Below, in pieces: positions 32,638 through 41,182 of a stretch of DNA of 64,000 nt; positions within the stretch are counted from its first letter, which is position 1; every line of letters starts with the position of its first letter. The notes under the pieces were generated by a model. That model ran no database searches. It was given only the letters and a program-made list of their open reading frames with translations, and was not told where the DNA came from. This DNA comes from Acidobacteriota bacterium (lineage in GTDB: Bacteria; Acidobacteriota; Vicinamibacteria; Vicinamibacterales; UBA8438): contig VXRJ01000032.1 of assembly GCA_009838525.1 (NCBI GenBank), positions 129,186-193,185 on the forward strand. Reading direction: 5' to 3'. The position numbers were made by a program, and so were the translations under genes.

Positions 32638-35100
32638 ATGCGCGTCATGCCGAAGCGGCGATCATCCTGCGTACGGCCCGGCATCACCGCCGCCGTACTG
32701 ACGGGCGCCCTCGTTGCTAGCGGCCTGGCCGCCGGCCCCGCCGCGGCCCAGGGCACCCCGGCTTCGACCGGCGGCGCCGAAGCGACGGAGTACCGCCAAC
32801 TGCTCAACCGCTACTGCGTCGGCTGTCACAACGACCGGACGCTTACCGCCGGCCTGACGCTCCAGCGACTCGACCTGGCCCGCGCCGGCGAGGATCCCCA
32901 CGAGGCGGAAACCTGGGAAAAGGTCATCCGTAAACTCCAGACCAGATCCATGCCGCCAGCCGAGCGTCCGCGCCCCGACGAGACGACCTACGAGGCGTTC
33001 ACGGCCTGGCTTGAGGACCGTGTCGATAACGCGGCGGCGCGCAACCCGAACCCGGGCCGCCGCCACGCAGTCCACCGCTTGAACCGCTCGGAGTACGCCA
33101 ATGCGATCCGCGATCTGCTGGACCTCCGAATCGACGCGCCGACGCTGCTTCCGCCCGACGATTCCGGATTCGGCTTCGACAACATCGCCGATGTCCTGTC
33201 GATGTCGCCGATGCTGACCGAACGCTATCTTGCCGCGGCGCGCAAGATCAGCCGCCTCGCGGTTGGTGACGTCTCGCTGCAGCCCACCACCGACGTCTAC
33301 GAGGTCGACAAGCACCTGCGCCAGGACCAGCGCGTCAGCGACGAACTGCCCTTCGGCTCCCGCGGCGGGCTGGCCATAGAGCACTATTTCCCGCTCGACG
33401 GCGACTACACGGTGCGCATCTTCCTGCTGCGGACCTACGACGGCGAGGTGCGTGGCCTCCTCGACGAGCATCAGCTCGAGATTCGGCTCGACGGCGAACT
33501 GATCGACACCCTGACCGTCGGCGGACCGATCTTCGACGAGAACGGCGAGGAAGTGCGCCGGGACCTGCGCAACGTTCCGGACGACGGGCAGCAGGTCCGC
33601 TTCACGGCGAAGGCCGGACCGGCCACGCTCGGCGTCAGCTTCGTCGATCAGACCGCCTACCTCGAGGGCATGCTGCGCCCCGACTACCGGGTCACGAGCT
33701 ACGAATACGCCGGCGACCAGACCATCCCGCCGGCCATCGCCAACGTCGAGGTGAGCGGGCCGTACGAGACGACCGGCCGGGGCGACACACCGCCGCGCCG
33801 GCGCATCTTCTCGTGCCGCCCCGACCCCGGAATGGACGAGATCGGTTGCGCGTCCCAGATTGTCTCGCAACTTTCACGGCTGGCGTTCCGCCGTCCCGTG
33901 ACGGGCCACGACATGGCGATGCTGCTCGACTTCTACCGGCAGGGGCGGGCGCAGGGGGACTTCGAAGCCGGCATCGAGATGGCCCTCCGACGCATTCTGG
34001 TGAGCCCGGACTTCCTTTTCCGTCGTGAGTCGGACCCGGAAGGCGTCGCGCCCGGCGCCGCGTACCCGATTACCGACATCGAGCTTGCCTCGCGCCTGTC
34101 CTTCTTCCTCTGGAGCAGCATTCCGGACGACGAGCTCCTGTCGGCCGCCGAGCGGGGCGAGCTGCGGGACCCGGACGTGCTCGGCGCACAGGTCCGCCGG
34201 ATGCTGGCCGACCCACGCGCAAGGGCGCTCGTCGACAACTTCGGCGGGCAGTGGCTCTACCTCCGGAACATCCGGCTGGTCACACCCGACCCGCAGGCAT
34301 TCCCGGACTTCGATGCGAACCTCCGCGAGGCAATGGAGCGTGAGATGACGCTCTTTCTCGACAGCCAGATCCGGGACGACCACAGCGTGCTCGACCTGCT
34401 GACCGCCGACTACACCTTCGTCAACGAGCGTCTGGCGAGGCACTACGGGATGCCGGGTATCTACGGCAACCACTTCCGGCAGGTGGAACTCGACGGACGG
34501 CAGGACGCCCGCCGCGGTCTGCTCGGCAAGGGGAGCCTGCTGACGGTGACGTCCTACGCGCACCGCACCTCCCCGGTGCTGCGCGGCAAGTGGCTGCTCG
34601 AGAACGTGCTCGGCACGCCGCCGCCACCACCGCCGCCCGACATCCCGGCGCTCGAGGAAAACGACGAGCCGGGCGTCGCCCCGCGTTCCGTGCGGGAGCG
34701 GCTGGAGGCGCACCGGGCCAACCCGGCCTGCGCGAGTTGCCACCGAATCATGGACCCGCTCGGCTTCGCGCTCGAGAACTTCGACGGCATCGGGCGGTGG
34801 CGCGACGCGGGCGACGGGGGCGATCCGATCGACGCCAGCGGAACGTTGACCGACGGCGCCGCGGTCGACGGCCCCGCGACGCTCCGGCAGGCGTTCGTCG
34901 ACCGGGGCGAGAACTTCGTCACGACCGTTGCGGAGAAACTGCTGACTTACGCCGTCGGACGAGGCGTGGAATCGTTCGATGGCCCCGCCGTTCGCGGCAT
35001 TGTGGACGCCGCCGCGGAGGAGGAGTATCGTTGGTCAGCACTCATCGCCGGTATCGTCCAGAGTACGCCGTTCCAGATGAGGAGATCAGCCGAGCCATGA
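32638..35100 (+). CDS. multi-domain haem protein: PSCyt1/DUF1587/DUF1595/DUF1592/DUF1588/DUF1585
   Basis: 820 residues, paralogue of 19111-21588. Signal peptide ends at GPAAAQG. First haem motif CVGCH at 60-64, second CASCH from residue 698. Domains appear in the same order: HRLNRSEYANAIRDLL (DUF1587), LASRLSFFLWSSIPDDELL (DUF1592), and LLTYAVGRGVE (DUF1585). A beta-rich, carbohydrate-binding-like part sits at about 240-360. The stop overlaps the DUF1552 start by 4 bp (ATGA), so the pair is translationally coupled. Confidence 0.88.
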   Translation: MRVMPKRRSSCVRPGITAAVLTGALVASGLAAGPAAAQGTPASTGGAEATEYRQLLNRYCVGCHNDRTLTAGLTLQRLDLARAGEDPHEAETWEKVIRKLQTRSMPPAERPRPDETTYEAFTAWLEDRVDNAAARNPNPGRRHAVHRLNRSEYANAIRDLLDLRIDAPTLLPPDDSGFGFDNIADVLSMSPMLTERYLAAARKISRLAVGDVSLQPTTDVYEVDKHLRQDQRVSDELPFGSRGGLAIEHYFPLDGDYTVRIFLLRTYDGEVRGLLDEHQLEIRLDGELIDTLTVGGPIFDENGEEVRRDLRNVPDDGQQVRFTAKAGPATLGVSFVDQTAYLEGMLRPDYRVTSYEYAGDQTIPPAIANVEVSGPYETTGRGDTPPRRRIFSCRPDPGMDEIGCASQIVSQLSRLAFRRPVTGHDMAMLLDFYRQGRAQGDFEAGIEMALRRILVSPDFLFRRESDPEGVAPGAAYPITDIELASRLSFFLWSSIPDDELLSAAERGELRDPDVLGAQVRRMLADPRARALVDNFGGQWLYLRNIRLVTPDPQAFPDFDANLREAMEREMTLFLDSQIRDDHSVLDLLTADYTFVNERLARHYGMPGIYGNHFRQVELDGRQDARRGLLGKGSLLTVTSYAHRTSPVLRGKWLLENVLGTPPPPPPPDIPALEENDEPGVAPRSVRERLEAHRANPACASCHRIMDPLGFALENFDGIGRWRDAGDGGDPIDASGTLTDGAAVDGPATLRQAFVDRGENFVTTVAEKLLTYAVGRGVESFDGPAVRGIVDAAAEEEYRWSALIAGIVQSTPFQMRRSAEP

Positions 35101-36512
35101 CGCTTCCGAAGCCGAACGTCCCGAAGTCGCCCGTCGTGCCGTCGCGCGGCGCTACCCCGGTGACCGGCCTCGCGCTGCACCGCCGCACGTTCCTGCGCGG
35201 TGTCGGCGCCACGCTCGCCCTTCCGCTGCTCGACAGCATGGTCCCCGCCTTCGCCGCCGTGCGGAACACCGCCGCGAAACCGGTGCAGCGGTTCTTCACG
35301 GGCTACGTTCCCAACGGCATCATCATGAAGGAGTGGACGCCGGCGACCGAGGGCGCCCTGGGCGACCTGCCGTCGACGCTTGAGCCGCTCACTCCGTTCA
35401 AGGACCGCCTGCTCGTGGTGAGCGGCCTCGCCGACGCGCCCGCCTTCCCGCTGCCGGGCGAAGGGACCGGCGATCATGTCCGGGCCGCCGCCACCTTCCT
35501 GACCGGCATCCACCCGAAGAAGACCGACGGCCCGGACATTCGGGCCGGCAAGTCGATGGATCAGATCGCGGCCGAGAAGTTGGGGACCGAGACGATGCTC
35601 GCGTCCCTGGAACTCGCGATCGACCCGAACGAGCTGATCGGCGCCTGCGAAGCGGGCTGGAGCTGCGCGTACGCGAACACGCTGTCGTGGCGGACGCCGA
35701 CCAACCCGCTCCCGATGGAGAACCAGCCGCGCGCCGTCTTCGAGCGGCTGTTCGGCGACACCGACAGCACGACGCCCGAAGCGCGCCTCGCGCGGATCCA
35801 GGAGGACCGCAGCATTCTGGATTCGCTCGTGCACGAGGTGGCCGACTTCCAGCAGCAGCTCGGTCCCGGCGACCGCACCAAGGTGACGCAGTACCTCGAC
35901 GCCATCCGCGACATCGAACGGCGCATCCAGTTCGCCGAGGCGCAGAGCGAGCGGGAACTGCCGGAACTGGCGCGTCCCGCGGGCGGCATCCCCGACACGT
36001 TCGCCGAGCACGCCCGGTTGATGTTCGACCTGCAGGTGCTCGCCTTCCAGGCCGATCTGACGCGGGTCAGCACGTTCATGATGTCGCGCGAGGTGAGCCC
36101 GCGCACCTATCCCGAGCTGGGGATCCCGGATCCGCATCACGGGATGTCACACCACCAGAACCGGCCCGAGCAGATAGTCAAGCTGGCGAAGCTGAACCGG
36201 CATCACATCGAGCAGCTCGTCTACTTCATCGAGAAGCTTGAGGCGACGCCGGACGGCGACGGCACGCTGTTCGATCAGGTGCTCATGCAGTACGGCTGCG
36301 GCATCAGCGACAGCAACCAGCACCTGCACGTCAACCTGCCGGTCCTCGTCGCCGGCGGTGCGGCGGGACGGATCAAGGGCGGACGCCACCTGCGGGTCGT
36401 CGAGGAAACGCCGCTCACCAACCTGCAGGTCGCGCTCCTCGAGAAGCTCGACGTGCCGATCGAGTCGCTCGGCGACAGCACCGGCGCCGTCAAGCACCTT
36501 TCGGGCGTCTAG
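35097..36512 (+). CDS. DUF1552 protein, Tat-exported
   Basis: 471 residues from ATG 35097, overlapping the previous stop. Twin-arginine signal HRRTFLRGVG preceded by about 29 residues. Body as in 21622-22953: ERLFGDTDSTTPEARLAR, EDRSILDSL, MFDLQVLAFQADLTRV, HHGMSHHQNRPE and GCGISDSNQHLH. Partner of the DUF1592 protein; activity unknown. A short run of family A repeats begins just after its stop. Confidence 0.88.
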   Translation: MTLPKPNVPKSPVVPSRGATPVTGLALHRRTFLRGVGATLALPLLDSMVPAFAAVRNTAAKPVQRFFTGYVPNGIIMKEWTPATEGALGDLPSTLEPLTPFKDRLLVVSGLADAPAFPLPGEGTGDHVRAAATFLTGIHPKKTDGPDIRAGKSMDQIAAEKLGTETMLASLELAIDPNELIGACEAGWSCAYANTLSWRTPTNPLPMENQPRAVFERLFGDTDSTTPEARLARIQEDRSILDSLVHEVADFQQQLGPGDRTKVTQYLDAIRDIERRIQFAEAQSERELPELARPAGGIPDTFAEHARLMFDLQVLAFQADLTRVSTFMMSREVSPRTYPELGIPDPHHGMSHHQNRPEQIVKLAKLNRHHIEQLVYFIEKLEATPDGDGTLFDQVLMQYGCGISDSNQHLHVNLPVLVAGGAAGRIKGGRHLRVVEETPLTNLQVALLEKLDVPIESLGDSTGAVKHLSGV

Positions 36513-36514
36513 CC

Positions 36515-36581
36515 GGTGCGCCGGCATGGTGCGCCGGCCTCCAGGCCGGCATCTAACGGTGCGCCGGTGTCCACGCCGGCA
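36515..36581. repeat. cluster of family A palindromic repeats
   Basis: A partial copy (36515-36526) and two full copies (36528-36551, 36558-36581) sit in tandem directly after the DUF1552 stop. The last copy has GCCGGTG-TCCA-CGCCGGC, retaining pairing with one G-T wobble. Confidence 0.78.
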
Positions 36582-36587
36582 CTACGG

Positions 36588-36690
36588 ATTGCCATTCCCA
36601 AAGGGATCTACCAGCTTTCCAGCAATTGCCATTTGTAGAGGAAAATGGCACTCATAAAATCTAGTGCCATCACAATCTACTAATGCCATT
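36588..36690. repeat. TGCCAT array with nested inverted repeats
   Basis: Five copies of TGCCAT or its complement occur in 100 bp: 36590, 36627, 36645 (inverted), 36665 and 36684, about 19 bp apart after the first gap. They form two perfect inverted repeats: GCCATTT/AAATGGC (36628-36634, 36643-36649) and ATGGCACT/AGTGCCAT (36645-36652, 36663-36670). The stretch is clearly more AT-rich than its flanks. It looks like a binding-site array or a degenerate palindromic element. Confidence 0.6.
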
Positions 36691-36729
36691 GCGTGCCCTT
36701 TGAGCCAGACAGCAGAAAACTACCACTAG

Positions 36730-36751
36730 GAGCCCGTGGTGAAATACCGCG
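36730..36751. repeat. intergenic repeat, family B, partial copy
   Basis: GAGCCCGTGGTGAAATACCGCG matches the left half of the longer repeats at 45624, 52389 and 54248. The right half is absent. Confidence 0.6.
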
Positions 36752-36764
36752 TTGGCCACGCTCC

Positions 36765-37037
36765 CTACCACAGCCAATAGAACAGGAAGATGTTGAGCGG
36801 GACACAGCACCCGATCGGATACAACACCGCCGCTTCACACAGCATCTCCATCGTCGAGTCAGGCTCTTCTCGCTCCCGCTCCAGTACTTTCAGGTGGCGT
36901 ATCAACCTGTTCTCGGCCGCGATGCCACTGGAAACCCAGAAGGCCACACCGACTGACAGGGCTGTGTGCAACCACGTGGACGTGCCAGGCCCCGCGACGC
37001 TGTAGAACAGCAGCACCCCAAGCGTCACACAGAACAA
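36765..37037 (-). CDS. possible small membrane protein
   Basis: 90 residues from a TTG at 37037. Two hydrophobic segments (TLGVLLFYSVAG with following LHTALSVGVAFWVSSG, and LYPIGCCVPLNIFLFYWLW at the C-terminus) flank a charged stretch (KVLEREREEPDS). No ribosome site is visible and no family is recognised. It lies in an otherwise empty, AT-richer gap with repeats on one side, so it may be a remnant or a chance frame. Confidence 0.35.
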   Translation of the reverse strand: MFCVTLGVLLFYSVAGPGTSTWLHTALSVGVAFWVSSGIAAENRLIRHLKVLEREREEPDSTMEMLCEAAVLYPIGCCVPLNIFLFYWLW

Positions 37038-37117
37038 GAATTACGCCTGTATGCGTACCTGGCGTAGGGTGCCCAGCTTGTATCTCATTCGCACATGCTA
37101 CTGTTGGCTGTCTCGCC

Positions 37118-37954
37118 ATGGCTGGCCCATCCCCGCCGATGATTCAGGCCATGGGCCTGACGAAGCGCTACGGCGCCACGGCGGTCGTCGATGACCTGAC
37201 CCTCGACGTCGGCGCGGGCGAGCTGGTGGTCCTGCTCGGCGGCTCCGGATCCGGCAAGACCACCACGCTCAAGATGATCAACCGGCTGATCGAACCGACG
37301 GTCGGTTCGATACACCTGGACGGTGTCGACGCCGCAACGTTGCCGCCGCACGAACTGCGCCGCCGCATCGGTTATGTATTCCAGCGAATCGGCCTTTTCC
37401 CGCACCTGACGGTCGGCGAGAACATCGCGGTCACGCCAACCTTGCTCGACTGGCCGGCGGACCGGATCGCGGCCCGGGTCGACCAGTTGCTCCGCCTGGT
37501 CGAACTCGATCCCGCCCTGCGCGACCGGTGGCCGCGACAACTCTCGGGGGGCCAGCAGCAACGGGTGGGCGTGGCGCGGGCGCTGGCCGCGGAGCCGCGC
37601 GTGATGCTGCTCGACGAGCCGTTCGGCGCGCTCGATCCGGTGACGCGCGAACGGCTGCAAGCGTCGTTCCTCCGGATCCGGGAAGAGCTGAACCTGACGG
37701 CGCTGTTCGTGACGCACGACATGACCGAAGCGCTCACCCTGGGTGACCGGATTGGGGTAATGCAGGACGGCCGGCTCGTGCAGGTAGGAACGCCGCAGGA
37801 GCTGCTCACGCAACCGGCGGACCCGTACGTGGAACGGATGATGAGCACGCCCCGGCGTCAGGCGGCGGCGGTAGACGCACTGATCGCGGGCGCCGGCGAG
37901 GGTGGCGCCGGGAACGGTGGGCCCGCCGATGGCGGGACGGGCGCGCCATGCTGA
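37118..37954 (+). CDS. glycine betaine/choline-type ABC transporter ATP-binding protein
   Basis: 278 residues. Walker A GGSGSGKTT, Q-loop VFQRIGLFPHLTVG, signature LSGGQQQRVGVARAL, Walker B MLLDEPFGALDP and switch VTHDM. The sequence is typical of the OpuCA/OsmV subgroup that energises uptake of compatible solutes. ATG 37118 is used; ATG 37139 is possible. The stop overlaps the permease-binding fusion by 7 bp, so the two form one operon. The last 30 residues are Gly/Ala-rich. Confidence 0.88.
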   Translation: MAGPSPPMIQAMGLTKRYGATAVVDDLTLDVGAGELVVLLGGSGSGKTTTLKMINRLIEPTVGSIHLDGVDAATLPPHELRRRIGYVFQRIGLFPHLTVGENIAVTPTLLDWPADRIAARVDQLLRLVELDPALRDRWPRQLSGGQQQRVGVARALAAEPRVMLLDEPFGALDPVTRERLQASFLRIREELNLTALFVTHDMTEALTLGDRIGVMQDGRLVQVGTPQELLTQPADPYVERMMSTPRRQAAAVDALIAGAGEGGAGNGGPADGGTGAPC

Positions 37955-39483
37955 GTGAACAGCTCGCCCTGCTGCCGGGCTACCTGACGGCGCATCTGCA
38001 GCTCACGCTGCTCGCCCTGCTGCTCTCGACGGCCATCAGCGTCCCGCTCGGCATTGCCGCAACGCGCATCGCCTGGCTGGAACAGCCCGCCCTGGCCGTC
38101 GCCGGCGTCATTCAGACAGTGCCGAGCCTGGCCCTGCTCGCGGTGATGGTGCCGGTGCTGGCCGCGCTCGACCTCCAGAGCATCGGTTTCCTGCCCGCGG
38201 CGATCGGCCTCACGCTCTACGGAATCCTGCCGGTGCTTCGGAACACGGTGACCGGGATTGCCGGGATCGACCCGGCGCTCAAGGAGGCGGCGCAGGGGGT
38301 CGGCATGACGTCGCGGCAGCAACTGACGCGCGTGGAACTGCCGCTCGCGATGCCGGTGATCGTCGCCGGCATGCGAACCGCCACCGTCTGGGTGGTGGGC
38401 ATCGCCACACTCTCGACGCCGGTCGGAGCAACCAGTCTCGGCAACTACATCTTCAGTGGACTCCAGACGCGCAACTCGGTCGCGGTGCTGGTCGGCTGTG
38501 TTGCCGCGGCCGGCCTTGCCCTGTTGCTCGACGGCCTGGTCCGCGCCATCGAGGTGTCTCTCGCCGCGCGCCGCCGCGGCGTGCTCGTCGCGGCGCTGAC
38601 TGCCGTCGCCGTCCTCTACGCCTACGCCGGCGCGACATTCGCGGCGCCGTTTCTCGGTGGGCGCGACCGGCCGGTGGTAGTCGGCGCGAAGGGCTTCACC
38701 GAGCAGTACATCCTGAGCGAGGCGATGGCGCGCTGGATCACGCGCCAGACCGGCCGGCCGACCCGCCTTGTGCAGGCGCTGGGGTCGACCGTTACGTTCG
38801 ACGCTCTGGAAGCCGGCGAAATCGACCTGTACGCCGACTACACGGGGACGGTCTGGGCGAACATCATGGGCCGGGGCGCCGACGGCGTGATACCCCGTCG
38901 GCAAGCCGTGCTGGCTGAAGTGCAGGGCTTCGTCGAGAGCCGCGACATCGCGCTCACCGCTACGCTCGGCTTCGAGAACACGTACGCTCTGGCGGTCCGC
39001 ACCCCAGATGCCGAACGGATGGCCCTCGAAACCATCAGCGACCTCGTGCCGGTCGCGCCGCAACTGTCGATCGGCAGCGACTACGAGTTCTTCATTCGCA
39101 CCGAGTGGCCGGCCCTCCGCGACAGCTACGGCCTCGCTTTTGCCGAGTTGCGCACCATGGACCCGACGTTGATGTACGAGGCGGCGGCGACGGGCGAAGT
39201 CGACGTGATCAGCGCCTACTCGACCGACGGCCGGATCACCGCCTACGACCTCCATCTGCTGGTCGACGACCGGGAAGCCATCCCCCCTTACGACACGATC
39301 ATTCTGACGGGTTCGCGCCTCGCCCGTGACGCGCCGGACGTCGTCGAGGCGATCCGGCAGCTCGATGGTGCGATCGACGCGGAAGCGATGCGCGCCATGA
39401 ACCGGGAAGTGGACCAGGACGGCGAGGCGCCGGCCAGCGTCGCCGAGGCATTCGTCGAGAGGCTTGCAACCGGAGTACGCTGA
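37948..39483 (+). CDS. fused ABC permease and substrate-binding protein for compatible solutes
   Basis: 511 residues. An OpuCB-type permease with several membrane segments covers about residues 1-235, with the EAA-like segment DPALKEAAQGVGMTSRQQL for ATPase contact. The C-terminal half (about 245-511) is an OpuAC/ProX-type binding domain (VVVGAKGFTEQYILSE, DLYADYTGTVW, EVDVISAYSTDGRI). Such fusions are known in OpuC/OsmF-like systems. Predicted substrates are glycine betaine, choline or related compounds. Confidence 0.88.
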   Translation: MLSEQLALLPGYLTAHLQLTLLALLLSTAISVPLGIAATRIAWLEQPALAVAGVIQTVPSLALLAVMVPVLAALDLQSIGFLPAAIGLTLYGILPVLRNTVTGIAGIDPALKEAAQGVGMTSRQQLTRVELPLAMPVIVAGMRTATVWVVGIATLSTPVGATSLGNYIFSGLQTRNSVAVLVGCVAAAGLALLLDGLVRAIEVSLAARRRGVLVAALTAVAVLYAYAGATFAAPFLGGRDRPVVVGAKGFTEQYILSEAMARWITRQTGRPTRLVQALGSTVTFDALEAGEIDLYADYTGTVWANIMGRGADGVIPRRQAVLAEVQGFVESRDIALTATLGFENTYALAVRTPDAERMALETISDLVPVAPQLSIGSDYEFFIRTEWPALRDSYGLAFAELRTMDPTLMYEAAATGEVDVISAYSTDGRITAYDLHLLVDDREAIPPYDTIILTGSRLARDAPDVVEAIRQLDGAIDAEAMRAMNREVDQDGEAPASVAEAFVERLATGVR

Positions 39484-39488
39484 TCACC

Positions 39489-40052
39489 ATGCCTATTCTC
39501 GACTTCCTCGGTCTAACCGGCGGCGCCCCTCCGGCGCGCGACGAGTCGGCGGAGGCGGATGTCGTTCGCCACATCGTCGAGGAGCTGGAAGCGCTACCGG
39601 AATCGCGCGCCCGGTATCTCGCGACGTTCGCGTGGGTCCTCGGGCGCGCCGCGCATGCGGACGCGGGGGTGAGCGACGCCGAAAAGCGCAAGATGGAGGA
39701 GATCGTCCGCGTCCTGGGCCATTTGCCGGAGCCGCAGGCGGTGCTGGTGGTGGAGATGGCGCGGCACCAGGTGCGCCTGTTCGGCGGCACGCAGAACTAC
39801 ACGATCACGCAGGAGTTCCGGGAACTGTCGACGCCGGAGCAGCGGGTCGAGTTGCTGGAGTGCGTATTCGCGGTGTCGGCGGCTGACGACTCGATCACGG
39901 TGGCGGAGGAAGGCGAGGCCCGCAAGATCTCCAAAGAATTGAGACTGACGCACGCCGAGTTCATGGCGGCGCGGGCGGCGTACGTTGAGCACCTCGAAGC
40001 GTTGAAGTCGTTACGGGCCGTGCGTGACGAAGGGGCCGACCGCGCCGGCTAG
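39489..40052 (+). CDS. TerB-family protein
   Basis: 187 residues. The TerB fold is recognisable from DAGVSDAEKRKMEEIVR and AADDSITVAEEGEARKISKEL, acidic metal-binding-like helices. No signal peptide. TerB-like proteins are linked to tellurite or stress responses, but single-gene members often lack a known role. Starts 5 bp after the ABC operon stop, so it may be cotranscribed. Confidence 0.8.
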   Translation: MPILDFLGLTGGAPPARDESAEADVVRHIVEELEALPESRARYLATFAWVLGRAAHADAGVSDAEKRKMEEIVRVLGHLPEPQAVLVVEMARHQVRLFGGTQNYTITQEFRELSTPEQRVELLECVFAVSAADDSITVAEEGEARKISKELRLTHAEFMAARAAYVEHLEALKSLRAVRDEGADRAG

Positions 40053-40105
40053 CGCTTGTCCTGCACCTGCCCCGTCGACCTCGGTTTGAGCGGGCGCGGC
40101 CCGCG

Positions 40106-41182
40106 TCACTCCTTCGCCGCCGGCTGGGGAGCCGGGTTGGCGTCGAGCAGGATGGCAACCCAGCGGAACTCCCGGCTGTTCTCCAGGACGATCTTCACGG
40201 CCATGGTCAGGGGCACGGAGAAGAGCATGCCGACCGGGCCCCAGACCCAGCCCCAGAAGACGAGCGAACCGAAGACGACGAGCGTCGACAGGCCGAGGCG
40301 CCGGCCCATCAGCGTCGGCTCGATGCCGTTGCCGAAGATGACGTTGATTGCCAGGTAGCCTGCCGCGATTACCGCCGCCCGGCCCGGCCCGAACTGCACG
40401 ATCGCCAGCATCACGGCCGGGACCGCGGCCACGATCGATCCAAGCGTCGGGATGAAGTTGAACAGGAAGGCCAGCACCCCCCAGAGCAGAGGGAAGTCCA
40501 GGCCCATCAGCGCCACCCAGATCCCCACGGTGAGGCCGGTTGCGGCGCTCATGGCGGTCTTGACGACGAGATAGGTCTGCACCTGCTGGGCCATGCGGGT
40601 GAACTGGCTGAACGATTCGCGCGGGGCGCCGAAAGCGGCGGTGATCTTCCGGCTGAAACCGGCCGCCTCGAACAGGATGAAGATCACCGTCAGCAGCACG
40701 AGAAACGTGTTCGACAGGAACGCGCCGACGGCCCGGACGGTGTCTCCGATGACCCCGCCGAGGAGGTCGAACACCCCGGACGGGGCCAGGTCGAGCGACG
40801 TCCACTGCTCCACCGGCAGACCGAACCGCGCACCGACCCCCATCAGCGATTCCGCCAGCTCGCCCAGCCGCGCCTGGTAGGCCGGCACCGCGGCGGTCAA
40901 CTGGTTGATCGATCCCGCGAGCACCGCCACCAGCGCCCCGATCACGGTGACCGCCATCAGGATCGTCCCCAGCACGGCCAGCGGCTTCGGCACCTTCATC
41001 CGGACCAGCCAGTTCATCACCGGGACATTCACTATCGCCAGAAAGACCGCGACCAGAAACGGGAGGATCAGCTCCGCCGCCGCGCGGAGACCGGCGATGA
41101 TGATGACGAGGCAGGCGGCGGCCACGAGATACCGCACGCTCATTCCGCCCATCGCCCGATGATCGGCTGCCGGATCGGTCAT
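40106..41182 (-). CDS. AI-2E family transporter (PerM/YdiK-like)
   Basis: 358 residues with about eight membrane segments in the family's layout: two near the N-terminus (YLVAAACLVIIIAG, LPFLVAVFLAIVNVPVMNWL), one after 60, a long periplasmic loop, then a C-terminal group with GLDFPLLWGVLAFLFNFIPTLGSI. The family carries diverse small-molecule or Na+/H+ exchange activities; substrate unknown. Its start overlaps the egtD stop by 4 bp, and with egtB it may form a three-gene operon. Confidence 0.86.
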   Translation of the reverse strand: MTDPAADHRAMGGMSVRYLVAAACLVIIIAGLRAAAELILPFLVAVFLAIVNVPVMNWLVRMKVPKPLAVLGTILMAVTVIGALVAVLAGSINQLTAAVPAYQARLGELAESLMGVGARFGLPVEQWTSLDLAPSGVFDLLGGVIGDTVRAVGAFLSNTFLVLLTVIFILFEAAGFSRKITAAFGAPRESFSQFTRMAQQVQTYLVVKTAMSAATGLTVGIWVALMGLDFPLLWGVLAFLFNFIPTLGSIVAAVPAVMLAIVQFGPGRAAVIAAGYLAINVIFGNGIEPTLMGRRLGLSTLVVFGSLVFWGWVWGPVGMLFSVPLTMAVKIVLENSREFRWVAILLDANPAPQPAAKE

